DNA from: Escherichia ruysiae
Lineage (GTDB): Bacteria; Pseudomonadota; Gammaproteobacteria; Enterobacterales; Enterobacteriaceae
Assembly (NCBI RefSeq): GCF_031323975.1
Contig: NZ_JAVIWS010000001.1
Location: 1,364,001 to 1,428,000, forward strand
Direction: 5' to 3'
DNA: 64,000 nt
Position numbers and translations under genes: made by a program. The notes beneath the pieces were generated by a model, which was not told the DNA's origin, did not search any database, and saw only the letters and a list, made by a program, of their open reading frames with translations. Below are positions 9,901 through 24,733 of the stretch, in pieces. How positions within the stretch are numbered: the first letter of the stretch is position 1; the number at the start of each line of letters is the position of its first letter.

Positions 9901-10818
9901 CGGCCACGGAGAAATCGCCGTCGGGTGGTTGTGGGTTTCTACTTTCATCAGGATGTGCGCCGGTTCCTGATGATAGTCGTAGCGACCTGTTTCGTGGTCA
10001 GCAAAGTAGCGGCCCACTTCAGAACCTTCCATTACGGCGGCGTTATCTTTATAAGCAGAGAGAACGTGATCCGGCGTGGTTTCGAAGGTGTTTTTGATCA
10101 TCTTGAACAGCGATTTCGGCTGCTGTTCACCGTCAATAATCCAGTCTGCGTTAAAAATCTTATGACGGCAGTGCTCAGAGTTCGCCTGGGCGAACATATA
10201 AAGCTCTATGTCGTTCGGGTTACGACCAAGCTTCGTGAAAGCATCCTGCAGATAGTCAATTTCATCTTCCGCCAGTGCCAGGCCAAGACGCAGGTTAGCG
10301 TCGATTAGCGCCTGACGCCCCTGCCCCAGCAAATCAACGCTGGTAACCGGAGTCGGTTGATGATGAGCAAACAGCTGCTCTGCATCATCTAAAGCGAAAA
10401 AGACCGTTTCCATCATGCGGTCGTGCAGTTCAGCGGTAACCTGCTGCCATTGGTCATTGGTCAGCGTACCGGCTTCTACATAGTAAGCAACGCCGCGCTC
10501 AAGGCGGTTTACCTGTTGCAGCCCGCAGTTATGGGCGATATCGGTCGCTTTCGAAGACCAGGGAGAGATGGTGCCTGGACGCGGGGTCACCAGCAGGAGT
10601 TTACCTTGCGGGGCGTGGCTGGCGAGTGCCGGGCCATATTTCAGCAGGCGTTCAAGTTGTGCGTGCTCATCATCGTTTAACGGCGCATTGAGGTCAGCAA
10701 AATGGACATACTCGGCGTAAATGTTGTGAACCGGGAGCCTGGCAGCCTGAAAACGTGCCAGCAGTTTGTTGATTCGGAATGCCGACAATGCAGGCGAACC
10801 ACGCAGAATTTCCATCAT
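6931..10818 (-). CDS. purL: Phosphoribosylformylglycinamidine synthase
   Basis: PurL converts FGAR, glutamine and ATP to FGAM in purine synthesis. The 1295 residues are the full length of the large, fused proteobacterial form. The ATP-grasp-like FGAM synthetase core spans about 200-980 ([20 protein letters not shown]), and the C-terminal class I glutaminase has the triad Cys1135 (GVCNGCQMM), His1260 and Glu1262 (PHPERVF). It is a single-gene unit with a PurR operator over its -35 box and a terminator behind it. Two ATG codons occur in tandem at the start; the first is annotated. Confidence 0.98.
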   Translation of the reverse strand: MMEILRGSPALSAFRINKLLARFQAARLPVHNIYAEYVHFADLNAPLNDDEHAQLERLLKYGPALASHAPQGKLLLVTPRPGTISPWSSKATDIAHNCGLQQVNRLERGVAYYVEAGTLTNDQWQQVTAELHDRMMETVFFALDDAEQLFAHHQPTPVTSVDLLGQGRQALIDANLRLGLALAEDEIDYLQDAFTKLGRNPNDIELYMFAQANSEHCRHKIFNADWIIDGEQQPKSLFKMIKNTFETTPDHVLSAYKDNAAVMEGSEVGRYFADHETGRYDYHQEPAHILMKVETHNHPTAISPWPGAATGSGGEIRDEGATGRGAKPKAGLVGFSVSNLRIPGFEQPWEEDFGKPERIVTALDIMTEGPLGGAAFNNEFGRPALNGYFRTYEEKVNSHNGEELRGYHKPIMLAGGIGNIRADHVQKGEINVGAKLVVLGGPAMNIGLGGGAASSMASGQSDADLDFASVQRDNPEMERRCQEVIDRCWQLGDANPILFIHDVGAGGLSNAMPELVSDGGRGGKFELRDILSDEPGMSPLEIWCNESQERYVLAVAADQLPLFDELCKRERAPYAVIGEATEELHLSLHDRHFDNQPIDLPLDVLLGKTPKMTRDVQTLKAKGDALAREGITIADAVKRVLHLPTVAEKTFLVTIGDRSVTGMVARDQMVGPWQVPVANCAVTTASLDSYYGEAMAIGERAPVALLDFAASARLAVGEALTNIAATQIGDIKRIKLSANWMAAAGHPGEDAGLYEAVKAVGEELCPALGLTIPVGKDSMSMKTRWQEGNEEREMTSPLSLVISAFARVEDVRHTITPQLSTEDNALLLIDLGKGNNALGATALAQVYRQLGDKPADVRDVAQLKGFYDAIQALVAQRKLLAYHDRSDGGLLVTLAEMAFAGHCGIEADIATLGDDRLAALFNEELGAVIQVRAADREAVEAVLAQYGLADCVHYVGQAVSGDRFVITANGQAVFSESRTTLRVWWAETTWQMQRLRDNPECADQEHQAKSNDADPGLNVKLSFDINEDVAAPFIATGARPKVAVLREQGVNSHVEMAAAFHRAGFDAIDVHMSDLLAGRTGLEDFHALVACGGFSYGDVLGAGEGWAKSILFNNRVRDEFATFFHRPQTLALGVCNGCQMMSNLRELIPGSELWPRFVRNTSDRFEARFSLVEVTQSPSLLLQGMVGSQMPIAVSHGEGRVEVRDAAHLAALESKGLVALRYVDNFGKVTETYPANPNGSPNGITAVTTESGRVTIMMPHPERVFRTVSNSWHPENWGEDGPWMRIFRNARKQLG

Positions 10819-10871
10819 AAGTCTCTCGTCTTCTAAGCTTTCGGTGTACCCAAGGGGGGGAAACGGGCGTC

Positions 10872-10900
10872 ATTATAAAGAATCTGATGCGCTGACGAAA
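10872..10900 (-). promoter_or_regulatory. purL promoter
   Basis: Minus-strand TTTCGT, 17-bp spacer and a perfect TATAAT. The weak -35 box is embedded in the PurR operator. Confidence 0.75.
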
Positions 10901-10910
10901 CCGTTTGCGT
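10895..10910. promoter_or_regulatory. PurR operator of purL
   Basis: ACGCAAACGGTTTCGT matches every fixed position of ANGCAANCGNTTNCNT and overlaps the purL -35 box. Confidence 0.88.
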
Positions 10911-11075
10911 GGAAATAAAATCGCCCTCATGAATTAGCAACGCGTGCCGCCAATCTCTGTAATAAGTTGCCAACTGGCGCAAGTTTACGCAAAATGCCGC
11001 TCATTTATGAGTAAACCTTTCAATAGCATTACGATCTTTCAGGCTGGGACGCGCACGACACAGAGAATTAACTAA

Positions 11076-13177
<2,102 letters not shown>

Positions 13178-13189
13178 CTATGCTTTACT

Positions 13190-13825
13190 CTATTCCAGTT
13201 GCTGGAGTTCACCGCGAGGCGTTACCCGCCAGCGATGCTGACAAAAATAGAGTAGCGGATTGTCCTGATTACTGTCGCTATAGCCACTGTACAGCCGCAG
13301 CGGTGTGCCGATTTTGCGTTCCAGTTGCGCGACTTTTTCATAACCGAGACAGCGCATGGTCAGCACCCAGCCACCATAGCCGCGCTGGATCTGACTGGCG
13401 ATAAGATTAACGCGTGGCAGCCACGGCGTATCGAAATAAACCGCTTCGACCAAAGCCTGAGGGGAACCGGTAATCAACCAAATATCAGCATCGGAGCTTA
13501 GCAGATAGCTGGTCAGACGTTCCTGCACTAGCGGGAAAGCAGTGACATTGTCGCGAAACCAATGCACGAAATCGGCTTGTAACGCCTGTAAACGTGCTTC
13601 GCTATGACCAAAGGTACAACCCCATAGCAGCAGACTCATCGGCCAACGTGCCGCTCGCCCCTTGATTAATAATGCAATGACAATGACCGGCAACAGCGGC
13701 AGAACAAGTAACGCATTCAGCGGCTGTCGGCGCAGTAAGTAGCGCAGAAAACTGCCAAACATATCCTGTTGATGCAATGTTCCATCTAAGTCAAAAAACA
13801 CCACACGACGCTCGTGAGTTGCCAA
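13190..13825 (-). CDS. pgpC: Phosphatidylglycerophosphatase C
   Basis: PgpC (YfhB) is one of three enzymes that dephosphorylate phosphatidylglycerol phosphate to make phosphatidylglycerol at the inner membrane. The 211 residues open with the HAD-superfamily motif FFDLDGTL (Asp12 and Asp14 are the catalytic pair) and have a hydrophobic segment, LLVLPLLPVIVIALLI, about residues 38-54, for membrane attachment. The start codon is TTG. Motif II is seen as WLITGSP and a later acidic motif as SGYSDSNQD. Confidence 0.92.
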   Translation of the reverse strand: MATHERRVVFFDLDGTLHQQDMFGSFLRYLLRRQPLNALLVLPLLPVIVIALLIKGRAARWPMSLLLWGCTFGHSEARLQALQADFVHWFRDNVTAFPLVQERLTSYLLSSDADIWLITGSPQALVEAVYFDTPWLPRVNLIASQIQRGYGGWVLTMRCLGYEKVAQLERKIGTPLRLYSGYSDSNQDNPLLYFCQHRWRVTPRGELQQLE

Positions 13826-14033
13826 ACCACACCCCTCTGGACTGATACATCCTGATTAATTTTCACTACCAGATAGCCTAACAGATAGATCATCACTTTT
13901 CCGGCAACAATCTATCGCATAATGGTTGACTGGAATTTTTAATTCATGGCAATTAACTTTGATGGAATATAATATTCTCTCGCTTGTGTCTCATATTGCC
14001 TGTTGTCGCCATTAATTCATCGCGAGGAAAGAT

Positions 14034-14882
14034 ATGAACGGCCTACTTCGTATCCGTCAGCGTTACCAGGGGCTTGCCCAGAGTGATAAAAAGCTGGCGG
14101 ATTATCTCCTGCTACAACCGGACACTGCCCGCCACCTTAGTTCCCAACAACTGGCCAACGAAGCCGGAGTCAGTCAGTCAAGCGTAGTGAAGTTCGCGCA
14201 AAAACTTGGCTATAAAGGTTTTCCGGCACTTAAATTGGCGTTAAGCGAAGCTCTGGCAAGCCAACCGGAATCACCTTCCGTACCCATTCATAACCAAATT
14301 CGCGGTAATGATCCGTTACGACTGGTTGGCGAAAAACTGATTAAAGAAAACACGGCTGCCATGTACGCAACACTGAACGTCAATAGTGAGGAGAAGCTAC
14401 ATGAATGCGTGTCGATGCTTCGTTCTGCGCGACGGGTTATTCTGACTGGTATCGGCGCTTCCGGTCTGGTGGCGCAGAATTTTGCCTGGAAGCTGATGAA
14501 GATTGGTTTTAATGCTGCCGCTGAGCGTGATATGCACGCGTTGCTTGCTACAGTGCAAGCTTCGTCACCGGACGATTTGTTATTAGCCATCTCATACACA
14601 GGTGTACGGCGGGAGTTAAACCTGGCAGCAGATGAAATGCTACGAGTGGGTGGAAAAGTGCTGGCAATCACCGGTTTTACCCCCAATGCCCTGCAACAGC
14701 GCGCTTCTCATTGCCTGTATACCATTGCCGAAGAACAAGCGACAAACAGTGCTTCGATCTCCGCATGTCATGCTCAGGGAATGTTAACGGATTTGCTGTT
14801 CATTGCGCTGATCCAGCAGGATCTGGAACTGGCACCTGAACGTATTCGTCATAGTGAGGCGCTGGTGAAAAAACTGGTTTGA
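14034..14882 (+). CDS. yfhH: RpiR-family transcriptional regulator YfhH
   Basis: This is a DNA-binding regulator of unassigned target. The 282 residues have an N-terminal RpiR-type helix-turn-helix (about 1-77, LSSQQLANEAGVSQSSVVKF) and a C-terminal SIS domain (about 120-255, including GIGASGLVAQNF and ISYTGVRRE) that normally binds a phosphosugar. GAGGAAAG lies seven bases before the ATG. It stands alone between pgpC and yfhL, with no sugar-catabolic genes nearby, so the ligand cannot be read from context. A possible extended -10 (TGGAATATAAT) is seen near 13962. Confidence 0.88.
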   Translation: MNGLLRIRQRYQGLAQSDKKLADYLLLQPDTARHLSSQQLANEAGVSQSSVVKFAQKLGYKGFPALKLALSEALASQPESPSVPIHNQIRGNDPLRLVGEKLIKENTAAMYATLNVNSEEKLHECVSMLRSARRVILTGIGASGLVAQNFAWKLMKIGFNAAAERDMHALLATVQASSPDDLLLAISYTGVRRELNLAADEMLRVGGKVLAITGFTPNALQQRASHCLYTIAEEQATNSASISACHAQGMLTDLLFIALIQQDLELAPERIRHSEALVKKLV

Positions 14883-14901
14883 GTAAAGAATGCGCGTATA
14901 A

Positions 14902-15198
<297 letters not shown>

Positions 15199-15340
15199 TA
15201 TTTTGCCTCTGGAGCAGGATATTACTTATTCACTCGTGTAAAAACGAAATTATTATATTTATTTTCATGATGTCATTAATAAAAACATTCGTTGAATGAA
15301 TTTCTATAATATCTGCGCAGACACTTAATTATCATTATTA

Positions 15341-15374
15341 AAGGCGCGTCAGACTTGTTAAGCCGACGCGCCTT
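15341..15374 (-). terminator. Terminator of shoB
   Basis: A 10-bp GC-rich stem AAGGCGCGTC/GACGCGCCTT lies 17 bp past the shoB stop; on the minus strand it is followed by TTTAATAA. It could also serve yfhL from the other direction. Confidence 0.7.
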
Positions 15375-15391
15375 AAGTACGTTTCCTGATG

Positions 15392-15472
15392 TTATAAGAA
15401 CAGAAGGATCAGCTGTAAAACAGCAATGACGACTTTAATTACCCGTTTAATAAGGTATCGACAATCAGTCAT
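15392..15472 (-). CDS. shoB: Type I toxin ShoB (26-residue membrane peptide)
   Basis: ShoB is a small hydrophobic toxin that depolarises the inner membrane when overproduced. The minus strand encodes MTDCRYLIKRVIKVVIAVL followed by QLILLFL and a stop, exactly 26 residues: a short basic N-terminus and one membrane helix. This matches the known ShoB sequence. AAGGAAAAACGA upstream of the ATG gives a ribosome site. The long 5' leader contains a 19-nt segment complementary to OhsC. The ORF is too short for most gene finders. Confidence 0.93.
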   Translation of the reverse strand: MTDCRYLIKRVIKVVIAVLQLILLFL

Positions 15473-15547
15473 TCGTTTTTCCTTAAACAAGGAATGCAGC
15501 CGTTCAGATTAGCCCTTACATCTCCCCAAAACTGAACGTGCGAGTTA

Positions 15548-15566
15548 TTGAGGGTACATGCTGCAC
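15548..15566 (-). promoter_or_regulatory. OhsC target segment in the shoB leader
   Basis: This 19-nt stretch is repeated at 15796-15814 with only two A/G differences. Because shoB is read from the minus strand and OhsC from the plus strand, the two RNAs can pair over all 19 nt, the two differences becoming G-U pairs. It lies about 75 nt upstream of the shoB start. Confidence 0.8.
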
Positions 15567-15763
15567 TCCGCACCAGAGCTTTGACGACACCACTCGTTTC
15601 AATGGGGGAATTCAGTGATATGGTGTAAAGCACAGCAAAATCTCCAATAACGAAGCCAATTTTAAAGTGCTTATGAATTAGCAGTCACGTTAATCTTTCC
15701 ATCACTATCGAATTCTTCGTCAAGGCTCGAGTTTTTATGCTAAAGATTGCAAGTTGCTTGTAA

Positions 15764-15787
15764 AAGATAACCCCCCTGATCCATAAT
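15764..15787 (+). promoter_or_regulatory. Probable ohsC promoter
   Basis: A weak TTGTAA near 15758 and CATAAT at 15782-15787 about 18 bp apart would start transcription near 15794, just ahead of the antitoxin pairing segment. Confidence 0.5.
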
Positions 15788-15793
15788 CACTCT

Positions 15794-15876
15794 CGTTGAG
15801 GGTGCGTGCTGCACAATATTATTTAAGTTAAAAAGTAAAACCCCCGTTCCTTACCAGTTCGGGGATTTTACTTTTT
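15794..15876 (+). ncRNA. ohsC: Antitoxin sRNA OhsC
   Basis: OhsC (RyfC) represses shoB by base pairing. The proposed transcript begins near 15794, carries the 19-nt antisense segment at 15796-15814, and ends in a strong terminator whose stem combines AAAAAGTAAAA and CCCC with their complements and a T-run at 15872-15876. The 5' end is inferred from the promoter; the published RNA may be shorter. Toxin and antitoxin are divergent and do not overlap, so this is trans-like pairing from an adjacent locus. Confidence 0.82.
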
Positions 15877-15913
15877 AAAAGAACGGTATTATTTAGGTGT
15901 TCGAGAAAGAGTT

Positions 15914-16294
15914 TTAACTTTCAATTATTACCGTGGCGCAAGCATAGTGGCGTTCATCTGCCAGCGTCACATGCATATGTGCGACACCCAGCTTTTCTGC
16001 CAATTTTAACGCCTCGCCCCACAACCGCAGCCGTGGCTTGCCGAGTTCATCGTTGAACACTTCAAACTGATTAAATGCCAGGCCATTGCGGATCCCTGTA
16101 CCAAACGCTTTTGCCGCCGCTTCTTTCACGGCAAAACGCTTCGCCAGAAAACGCACCGGCTGATGGTGCGTTTTCCAGATCTCCCATTCATTATCGCTTA
16201 ATACGCGTCGTGCAAGGCGATCGCCGGATCGGGCGATCACCGCTTCAATACGGGCGATCTCCACGATATCCGTGCCTAAACCTAATATTGCCAT
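15914..16294 (-). CDS. acpS: Holo-[acyl-carrier-protein] synthase
   Basis: AcpS transfers 4'-phosphopantetheine from CoA to apo-ACP and is essential for fatty acid synthesis. The 126 residues carry the two metal-binding signatures GLGTDIVEI (Asp9) and [10 protein letters not shown] (Glu58). The start overlaps the pdxJ stop by one base (ATTAG arrangement), so acpS is translated from the rnc-era-recO-pdxJ transcript, probably by coupling. It is the last gene of that leftward cluster; the OhsC terminator stem lies 38 bp beyond and could act in both directions. Confidence 0.97.
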   Translation of the reverse strand: MAILGLGTDIVEIARIEAVIARSGDRLARRVLSDNEWEIWKTHHQPVRFLAKRFAVKEAAAKAFGTGIRNGLAFNQFEVFNDELGKPRLRLWGEALKLAEKLGVAHMHVTLADERHYACATVIIES

Positions 16295-17025
16295 TAGCCA
16301 CGCGCTTCCAGCATCAGACGCTTCATTTCTGCCACCGCATCTTTCAGTCCGGTCATCACCGCACGACCGATAATGGCATGTCCAATATTCAGTTCGTGCA
16401 TTTCAGGGATGGCAGCAATGGCTTTCACGTTGTGATAGGTCAGGCCGTGACCGGCATTAACTTTCAGACCGAGGCTTGCGGCAAAGGTCGCAGCTTTGGC
16501 AATACGCGCCAGTTCTTGCGCCTGTTCAGCATCAGTTTTGGCATCAGCGTAACAACCGGTGTGAATCTCAATAAACGGTGCGCCAACCTCAGCGGCAGCT
16601 TTAATTTGTTCTTCATCGGCGTCGATAAACAGAGAAACCTGAATCCCGGCATCTGCCAGACGTTTGCAAGCATCGCGCATTTTGTCACGCTGACCTGCAA
16701 CGTCCAGGCCGCCTTCGGTTGTCACTTCCTGACGCTTTTCCGGCACCAGGCAGCAAAAATGCGGCTTCGTCTCAACGGCGATCGCCAGCATCTCTTCGGT
16801 CACCGCCATCTCCAGATTCATGCGGGTATCCAGCGTCTGACGCAGGATGCGCACATCGCGGTCAGTAATGTGGCGGCGATCTTCACGTAAATGCACGGTA
16901 ATGCCATCCGCGCCCGCCTGCTCGGCAATAAACGCCGCCTGCACCGGATCCGGGTAAGCAGTACCACGCGCATTACGCAGCGTTGCAATATGGTCAATGT
17001 TGACGCCTAACAGTAATTCAGCCAT
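16294..17025 (-). CDS. pdxJ: Pyridoxine 5'-phosphate synthase
   Basis: PdxJ condenses 1-deoxy-xylulose 5-phosphate with 3-amino-2-oxopropyl phosphate in the last ring-forming step of vitamin B6 synthesis. The 243-residue TIM-barrel protein begins [20 protein letters not shown]; catalytic-site stretches include His10 in [15 protein letters not shown] and the C-terminal phosphate-binding GHAIIGRAV. The ATG at 17025 was preferred over one four codons upstream because GAGGA sits seven bases before it. Coupled with recO (11-bp gap) and acpS (1-bp overlap). Confidence 0.97.
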
Positions 17026-17036
17026 GACAATCCTCA

Positions 17037-17765
17037 TCAGTCATTATGTGTTTTCACTGTTCGCTTAGGCATAAACTGCCGGAACAGTTCCCTGCTTTTT
17101 AAAGGTTTACCGCCAAGATAAGGCTTAAGCGCCATGCGGGTAAAGCGTTTCGCGGCACGCAATGTGTCGGCGTCAGGAAACTCCCGCTCGTATAACGCTT
17201 TCAACTGCCTCCCGGTGAAAGTTTTATTGTCGATAACTACGCTGGCGATAAATCCTTTTTCTTCGCGATAACGATACGTCATGGTGTCATCTACCGGCTC
17301 ACCGCTACCCGCACAATGGGTAAAGTTGACGCCATAACCCAGATGCCCCAACAACGCCAGCTCAAAGCGACGCAACGCCGGTTCTGGCGTACCAGTGGCA
17401 CCTGCCAGAGACTGAATGCAGTGCAAGTAATCAAAAAAGAGTTCCGAGAAGCGGGTCTCGTATTCCAGCACGCGGGAGAGAAGTTCGTTGATGTACAGAC
17501 CGCTGTAAAGCGTAACACCACTTAATGGCAGCGCCAGTGAGACAGCTTCGGCACTGCGCAGAGTTTTGACTTCACCGCGCCCACCGAAGCGTAGCAAGAG
17601 AGGCGTGAAAGGCTGCAATGCGCCTTTCAGGGTAGAACGTTTTGAACGTGCGCCTTTAGCAACCAGACGCACGCGTCCCGATTCCTCCGTGAAGACGTCC
17701 AGCATCAGGCTGGTTTCGCTCCACGGGCGACTATGCAGGACAAATGCGCGCTGCCAGCCTTCCAT
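17037..17765 (-). CDS. recO: DNA repair protein RecO
   Basis: RecO works with RecR and RecF to load RecA on SSB-coated gaps and anneals complementary strands. The 242 residues show the N-terminal OB fold ([19 protein letters not shown], about 1-80) and a helical C-terminal domain. E. coli RecO lacks a full zinc-binding cysteine set, which fits what is seen here. It follows era by 11 bp in the rnc-era-recO-pdxJ-acpS operon. Confidence 0.95.
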   Translation of the reverse strand: MEGWQRAFVLHSRPWSETSLMLDVFTEESGRVRLVAKGARSKRSTLKGALQPFTPLLLRFGGRGEVKTLRSAEAVSLALPLSGVTLYSGLYINELLSRVLEYETRFSELFFDYLHCIQSLAGATGTPEPALRRFELALLGHLGYGVNFTHCAGSGEPVDDTMTYRYREEKGFIASVVIDNKTFTGRQLKALYEREFPDADTLRAAKRFTRMALKPYLGGKPLKSRELFRQFMPKRTVKTHND

Positions 17766-17776
17766 CGGAGTAACTC

Positions 17777-19389
<1,613 letters not shown>

Positions 19390-19392
19390 TCA

Positions 19393-19486
19393 GCACACGA
19401 AACAGACCTGATATGCAGGGTTCTGCTAACAGCTTTGCAGCAGTTTCAGTTGACCTGTATATGGGGACCAACGCTGTTTCGTGTGC
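19393..19486 (-). promoter_or_regulatory. rnc leader stem-loop (RNase III autoregulation)
   Basis: A perfect 13-bp inverted repeat, GCACACGAAACAG and its complement, encloses about 68 nt with further internal pairing. It ends 34 bp upstream of the rnc start. RNase III autoregulation through cleavage of this leader is established. Confidence 0.85.
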
Positions 19487-19631
19487 CGTGGCGACCTGGA
19501 GGTGCCAACCTTAAACTTCGGGGGAATATTCTATACACAACGACGGGGGATGTCGTTAGTCACGGGAGATTTATCTCATAAATAATTCACGTTGTCGCCA
19601 TAACGGCGACAACGTGAACGAAGATAAGCTA

Positions 19632-20606
19632 TTAATGGATGCCGCCAATACGACTTAAGCGCACACCAGTCGGCCATTCGCCTTCTTGCTTATCGAAACT
19701 CATCCAGATAGCCGTTGCCCGACCGACCAGATTCGCTTCCGGCACAAAGCCCCAGTAACGGCTGTCCGCGCTGTTGTCGCGGTTGTCACCCATCATGAAG
19801 TATTGGCCCGGCGGAACAATCCAGGTTGCCAGTTGTTGTCCTGGCTGCTGGTAATACATCCCCACCTGATCCTGCGCAATCGGCACGGTCAGGATACGAT
19901 GCGTTACATCGCCCAGTGTCTCTTTACGTTCAGAAAGACGAATTCCATTTTCTTTGGTTTCGTTTTTCGGCACCTCAAAGAATCCGCTGGTTGCTTCCCC
20001 GCCGTTACGACGCGAGAAGGTCTGAACGAAATCGCTCGGTTCCACGTTTGAGTAGGTGACCGGCAGCGCGTTTTCACACGCCTGACCGGAACTGCATCCC
20101 GGTTGAATAGTCACCTCTTTCGCAACCGGATCGTAAGTGACTTTATCGCCCGGTAAACCCACCGCACGCTTGATGTAATCAAGCTTTGGATCTTCCGGGT
20201 ATTTAAAGACCACGATATCGCCACGTTTCGGATGACCGGTTTCGATCAGCGTTTTCTGGTAGATAGGATCTTTAATGCCGTAAGCAAACTTCTCTACCAG
20301 AATAAAGTCACCGATTAACAGAGTCGGCATCATCGAACCTGACGGGATCTGGAACGGTTCATAAATAAACGAACGCACAATCAATACGATAGCCAGCACC
20401 GGAAATACAGAAGCGCCGGTTTCGAGCCAACCTGGCTTCGGCGCAACTTTTTTCAGCGTTGCTTTATCCAGTGAGTCCCCGGCAGCTGCTTGTGCTGCTG
20501 CCTGACGTTCCCGCCGTTTAGGTGCGAAAAAGAATTTATCCACGCACCACAAAATGCCCGTCACCAGTGTGGCAATCACCAGAATCAGGGCAAACATATT
20601 CGCCAT
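19632..20606 (-). CDS. lepB: Signal peptidase I
   Basis: LepB removes signal peptides from exported proteins on the periplasmic face of the inner membrane. The 324 residues have two N-terminal membrane segments (about 4-22 and 62-77), catalytic Ser91 in IPSGSMMPTL and general-base Lys146 in YIKRAVG, and the C-terminal GDNRDNSADSRYWG box. It follows lepA by 15 bp in a two-gene operon. The next gene, rnc, has its own leader and promoter region in the 272-bp gap. Confidence 0.98.
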   Translation of the reverse strand: MANMFALILVIATLVTGILWCVDKFFFAPKRRERQAAAQAAAGDSLDKATLKKVAPKPGWLETGASVFPVLAIVLIVRSFIYEPFQIPSGSMMPTLLIGDFILVEKFAYGIKDPIYQKTLIETGHPKRGDIVVFKYPEDPKLDYIKRAVGLPGDKVTYDPVAKEVTIQPGCSSGQACENALPVTYSNVEPSDFVQTFSRRNGGEATSGFFEVPKNETKENGIRLSERKETLGDVTHRILTVPIAQDQVGMYYQQPGQQLATWIVPPGQYFMMGDNRDNSADSRYWGFVPEANLVGRATAIWMSFDKQEGEWPTGVRLSRIGGIH

Positions 20607-20621
20607 GCCAACTCCTAATGG

Positions 20622-22421
<1,800 letters not shown>

Positions 22422-22618
22422 AAAGTATGATTATTGTGCCTTAATGCCCGGTTAACCAGGCTTTTAGAAGTCGCTGTTCTGAGCTTAACGTCTGTATTAA
22501 TAGAAACGCCGCATTCTACACTACAACATTGAGGCGAGGAAATGTTCATACCGTATGGATTGTGGTATCTGGAAACGTCCTCGCATTTGTTATGCAAAAT
22601 ACAACAAAGCCAGTGAAA

Positions 22619-23098
22619 TCACTGGCTCGCGTCTTCCGAAGATGTTTCAAATCGCACAAGACCAGGCGGCAATGCCACGCTTAAGATGACAGGTTGCCAT
22701 TCTGCCCGGGCAGCAAACTTACGTGAGTATCCACGCGCAATGAGGAATCCGCCAACGCCGCCGAGAATCGCACCACATAATGCTGCAATATCTGAAGCAA
22801 AGAGTAGCTGAAATAACGAAGCGATGAAGAATAATCCCACCAACGGCGACATATAAACCAGTAATGCGGAGCTGAGCAGGCTGCCTTCGGCGATTCCTAA
22901 TTCCACTTTTTGCCCCGGCACTAACGGTTCATCACAGGGTACGACGATGGTATGCGTGGTTTGCGGGCCAAGTTTATTTAACACGCGGCTACCGCAACCA
23001 GCACGGGAAGCACAGCTGCTACATGAGGCTTTGACATCACAACTGACCAGCGCCTGCCCGTTTTTCCAGGAGACAACAGTGGCCCACTCTTTAATCAT
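22619..23098 (-). CDS. rseC: SoxR-reducing protein RseC
   Basis: RseC is an inner-membrane protein that helps keep the SoxR iron-sulfur cluster reduced, together with the Rsx complex; it also lies in the sigma-E cluster. The 159 residues show an N-terminal cysteine group (Cys20, Cys26, Cys29, Cys35) that could hold a redox centre, then two membrane helices (about 72-95 and 100-119). The start overlaps the rseB stop by 4 bp, so it is the last gene of rpoE-rseA-rseB-rseC. Confidence 0.94.
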   Translation of the reverse strand: MIKEWATVVSWKNGQALVSCDVKASCSSCASRAGCGSRVLNKLGPQTTHTIVVPCDEPLVPGQKVELGIAEGSLLSSALLVYMSPLVGLFFIASLFQLLFASDIAALCGAILGGVGGFLIARGYSRKFAARAEWQPVILSVALPPGLVRFETSSEDASQ

Positions 23099-24051
23099 TG
23101 CCCTGCCCCAAACTTAATATTCTCGGCAATGCGCTTCGCCGTTTGCGGTGGCAGTTCACCAACAATGGTGATTTCGGCGTTATCACGTACGCTGGTACTG
23201 ACGGTTCTGCGTCCGGTGCGCAACATTTGGTCGGTGCTCGATGGCGTAGCACGGTTTACGTTTACCGAGAAGCTGAATAATCCGTCGGAATAGAGACGTG
23301 ATTCGATAGGCATGTTGTCCATCGTCGGTAACGGACGCCGACTGCTGGAGACTTCACTAAAGCCCTGCGGCAACCAGGTTGGAGTCCAGTTAAATTTGGC
23401 TTTTTCACCCACAGGTACAGAAAGCAGCGGTGGCAAGTTCGCTTTCGCCAGCGTCTGCATACTGCTGCTGATATCCTGATTGACGTTGAAAGCAATCACA
23501 CGGAATTGTTCCAGCGTTTCACCATCACGATCAAGGAGATCTACCCGCATCGGTAATTTCGATTCGGTATCCATCCATACGATGTAGCTGTAGCGTGTGC
23601 CATCACGAGCTACTACGCGGATTACCTCACATAAGCGGTCGGCAATACGCGTACGCCCCACGGAGATAAAGTCGTAGTAAGGAGAAAGACGCTTGAAATC
23701 GGTATAGATGAGCGATGGCAGAGAATCAACAATGTAATCGCCATTAAGTGTGAACGGTTCAAGACCCGGTTCAAAATAGCTGATTTCATTGCCGCGCTGT
23801 ACCACTTCCCGGCGCGGGCCATCCATTTGCAACAACTGTGCAAGAGGACGGTTATCGAGGCGTGCATGTCGATAACGCAGAGACTCAACACCTTGTTTAT
23901 TGATGCTGATGAATGACAGCTCGTAATTCAGTGACTGGCTAGCCAGGTTCATCTGCTGTAATAACGCCCCGGACGCAGGGGTGGCCGAGGCGTTAGCAGA
24001 GAATAACAGGCTACCTGTCACTAATGACATGGCAAACCAAAGTTGCTTCAT
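23095..24051 (-). CDS. rseB: Periplasmic sigma-E regulator RseB
   Basis: RseB binds the periplasmic part of RseA and shields it from DegS until lipopolysaccharide intermediates displace it. The 318 residues begin with a signal peptide cleaved near ANASA-T (about residue 23), then an N-terminal lipid-binding domain related to LolA and a smaller C-terminal domain that contacts RseA. Start and rseA stop share one base. Confidence 0.96.
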   Translation of the reverse strand: MKQLWFAMSLVTGSLLFSANASATPASGALLQQMNLASQSLNYELSFISINKQGVESLRYRHARLDNRPLAQLLQMDGPRREVVQRGNEISYFEPGLEPFTLNGDYIVDSLPSLIYTDFKRLSPYYDFISVGRTRIADRLCEVIRVVARDGTRYSYIVWMDTESKLPMRVDLLDRDGETLEQFRVIAFNVNQDISSSMQTLAKANLPPLLSVPVGEKAKFNWTPTWLPQGFSEVSSSRRPLPTMDNMPIESRLYSDGLFSFSVNVNRATPSSTDQMLRTGRRTVSTSVRDNAEITIVGELPPQTAKRIAENIKFGAGQ

Positions 24052-24701
24052 TACTGCGATTGCGTTCCTAAAGTTTGAATTCCTGGCACCTGTACAGCGG
24101 CTTGCTGTGTCTGGGCCTGCTCAAACTGAAGCTGTTCGGAGTGGAGTCGACGTTGCAGTTCGTAATCCTGCAACATGGCATTAATGCGACGACGCTGCTC
24201 CTGTACCTGCTGCTGTTGACCATTGTTCGTGGTCGCTTCAGAAGGCACTCCCAGACTTACCGGACTGGCTTTACCCATCATCGGCAGAGTATTAAATACC
24301 GGAGTTTCGGGCTGCTGGGACGTTTCAGATTGTCCATTATAGTGCTGGACGCCAACGATAACTGCAAGCGATACACACGCCGCTACGCCCATTTGGGTAA
24401 GCTGTGCCGCCCACGGACGGACTTTCTGCCAGAATGGCATTTTCTGCCATTGATGCGGTGCAGGCTGAGCCTCTGGGATCAATGTCGTCGGTTGACGTAC
24501 TGGCTCTTCTTCAATGGCAGCCATCACGCGGGAAGAGATATCGAAATGAAGTACCTCGGGAGTATCACCCCGCATAGAGTCACGGATTAAGTGATAGTTT
24601 TCCCAGGTTTTCTGCATTTCCGGGTTGTGAGCCAGTTCGTTAAGCAGCTCACTATCCAGCGTTTCGCCATCCATTAAAGCGGAAAGTTGTTCTTTCTGCA
24701 T
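24051..24701 (-). CDS. rseA: Anti-sigma-E factor RseA
   Basis: RseA holds sigma-E at the inner membrane and is destroyed by DegS then RseP under envelope stress. The 216 residues have a cytoplasmic sigma-binding domain (1-66), one membrane helix (about 101-118) and a periplasmic, Gln-rich domain. The known cut sites are conserved: DegS between Val148 and Ser149, RseP between Ala108 and Cys109. The ATG at 24701 gives the family length; a longer frame reaching into rpoE was rejected. The gap to rpoE is 32 bp. Confidence 0.97.
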   Translation of the reverse strand: MQKEQLSALMDGETLDSELLNELAHNPEMQKTWENYHLIRDSMRGDTPEVLHFDISSRVMAAIEEEPVRQPTTLIPEAQPAPHQWQKMPFWQKVRPWAAQLTQMGVAACVSLAVIVGVQHYNGQSETSQQPETPVFNTLPMMGKASPVSLGVPSEATTNNGQQQQVQEQRRRINAMLQDYELQRRLHSEQLQFEQAQTQQAAVQVPGIQTLGTQSQ

Positions 24702-24733
24702 GCCTAATACCCTTATCCAGTATCCCGCTATCG

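Noticed and set aside
9316..10308. Long plus-strand ORF of 330 codons opposite purL
   Set aside because: It is antisense to a conserved, highly expressed gene, with no ribosome site or recognisable domain. High-GC codon-position bias of purL explains the open frame; similar shadows cover 7561-8424.
15199..15340. AT-rich stretch after yfhL as a possible small gene or promoter region
   Set aside because: No ORF with a ribosome site and no clear promoter pair was found; only the downstream hairpin is supported.
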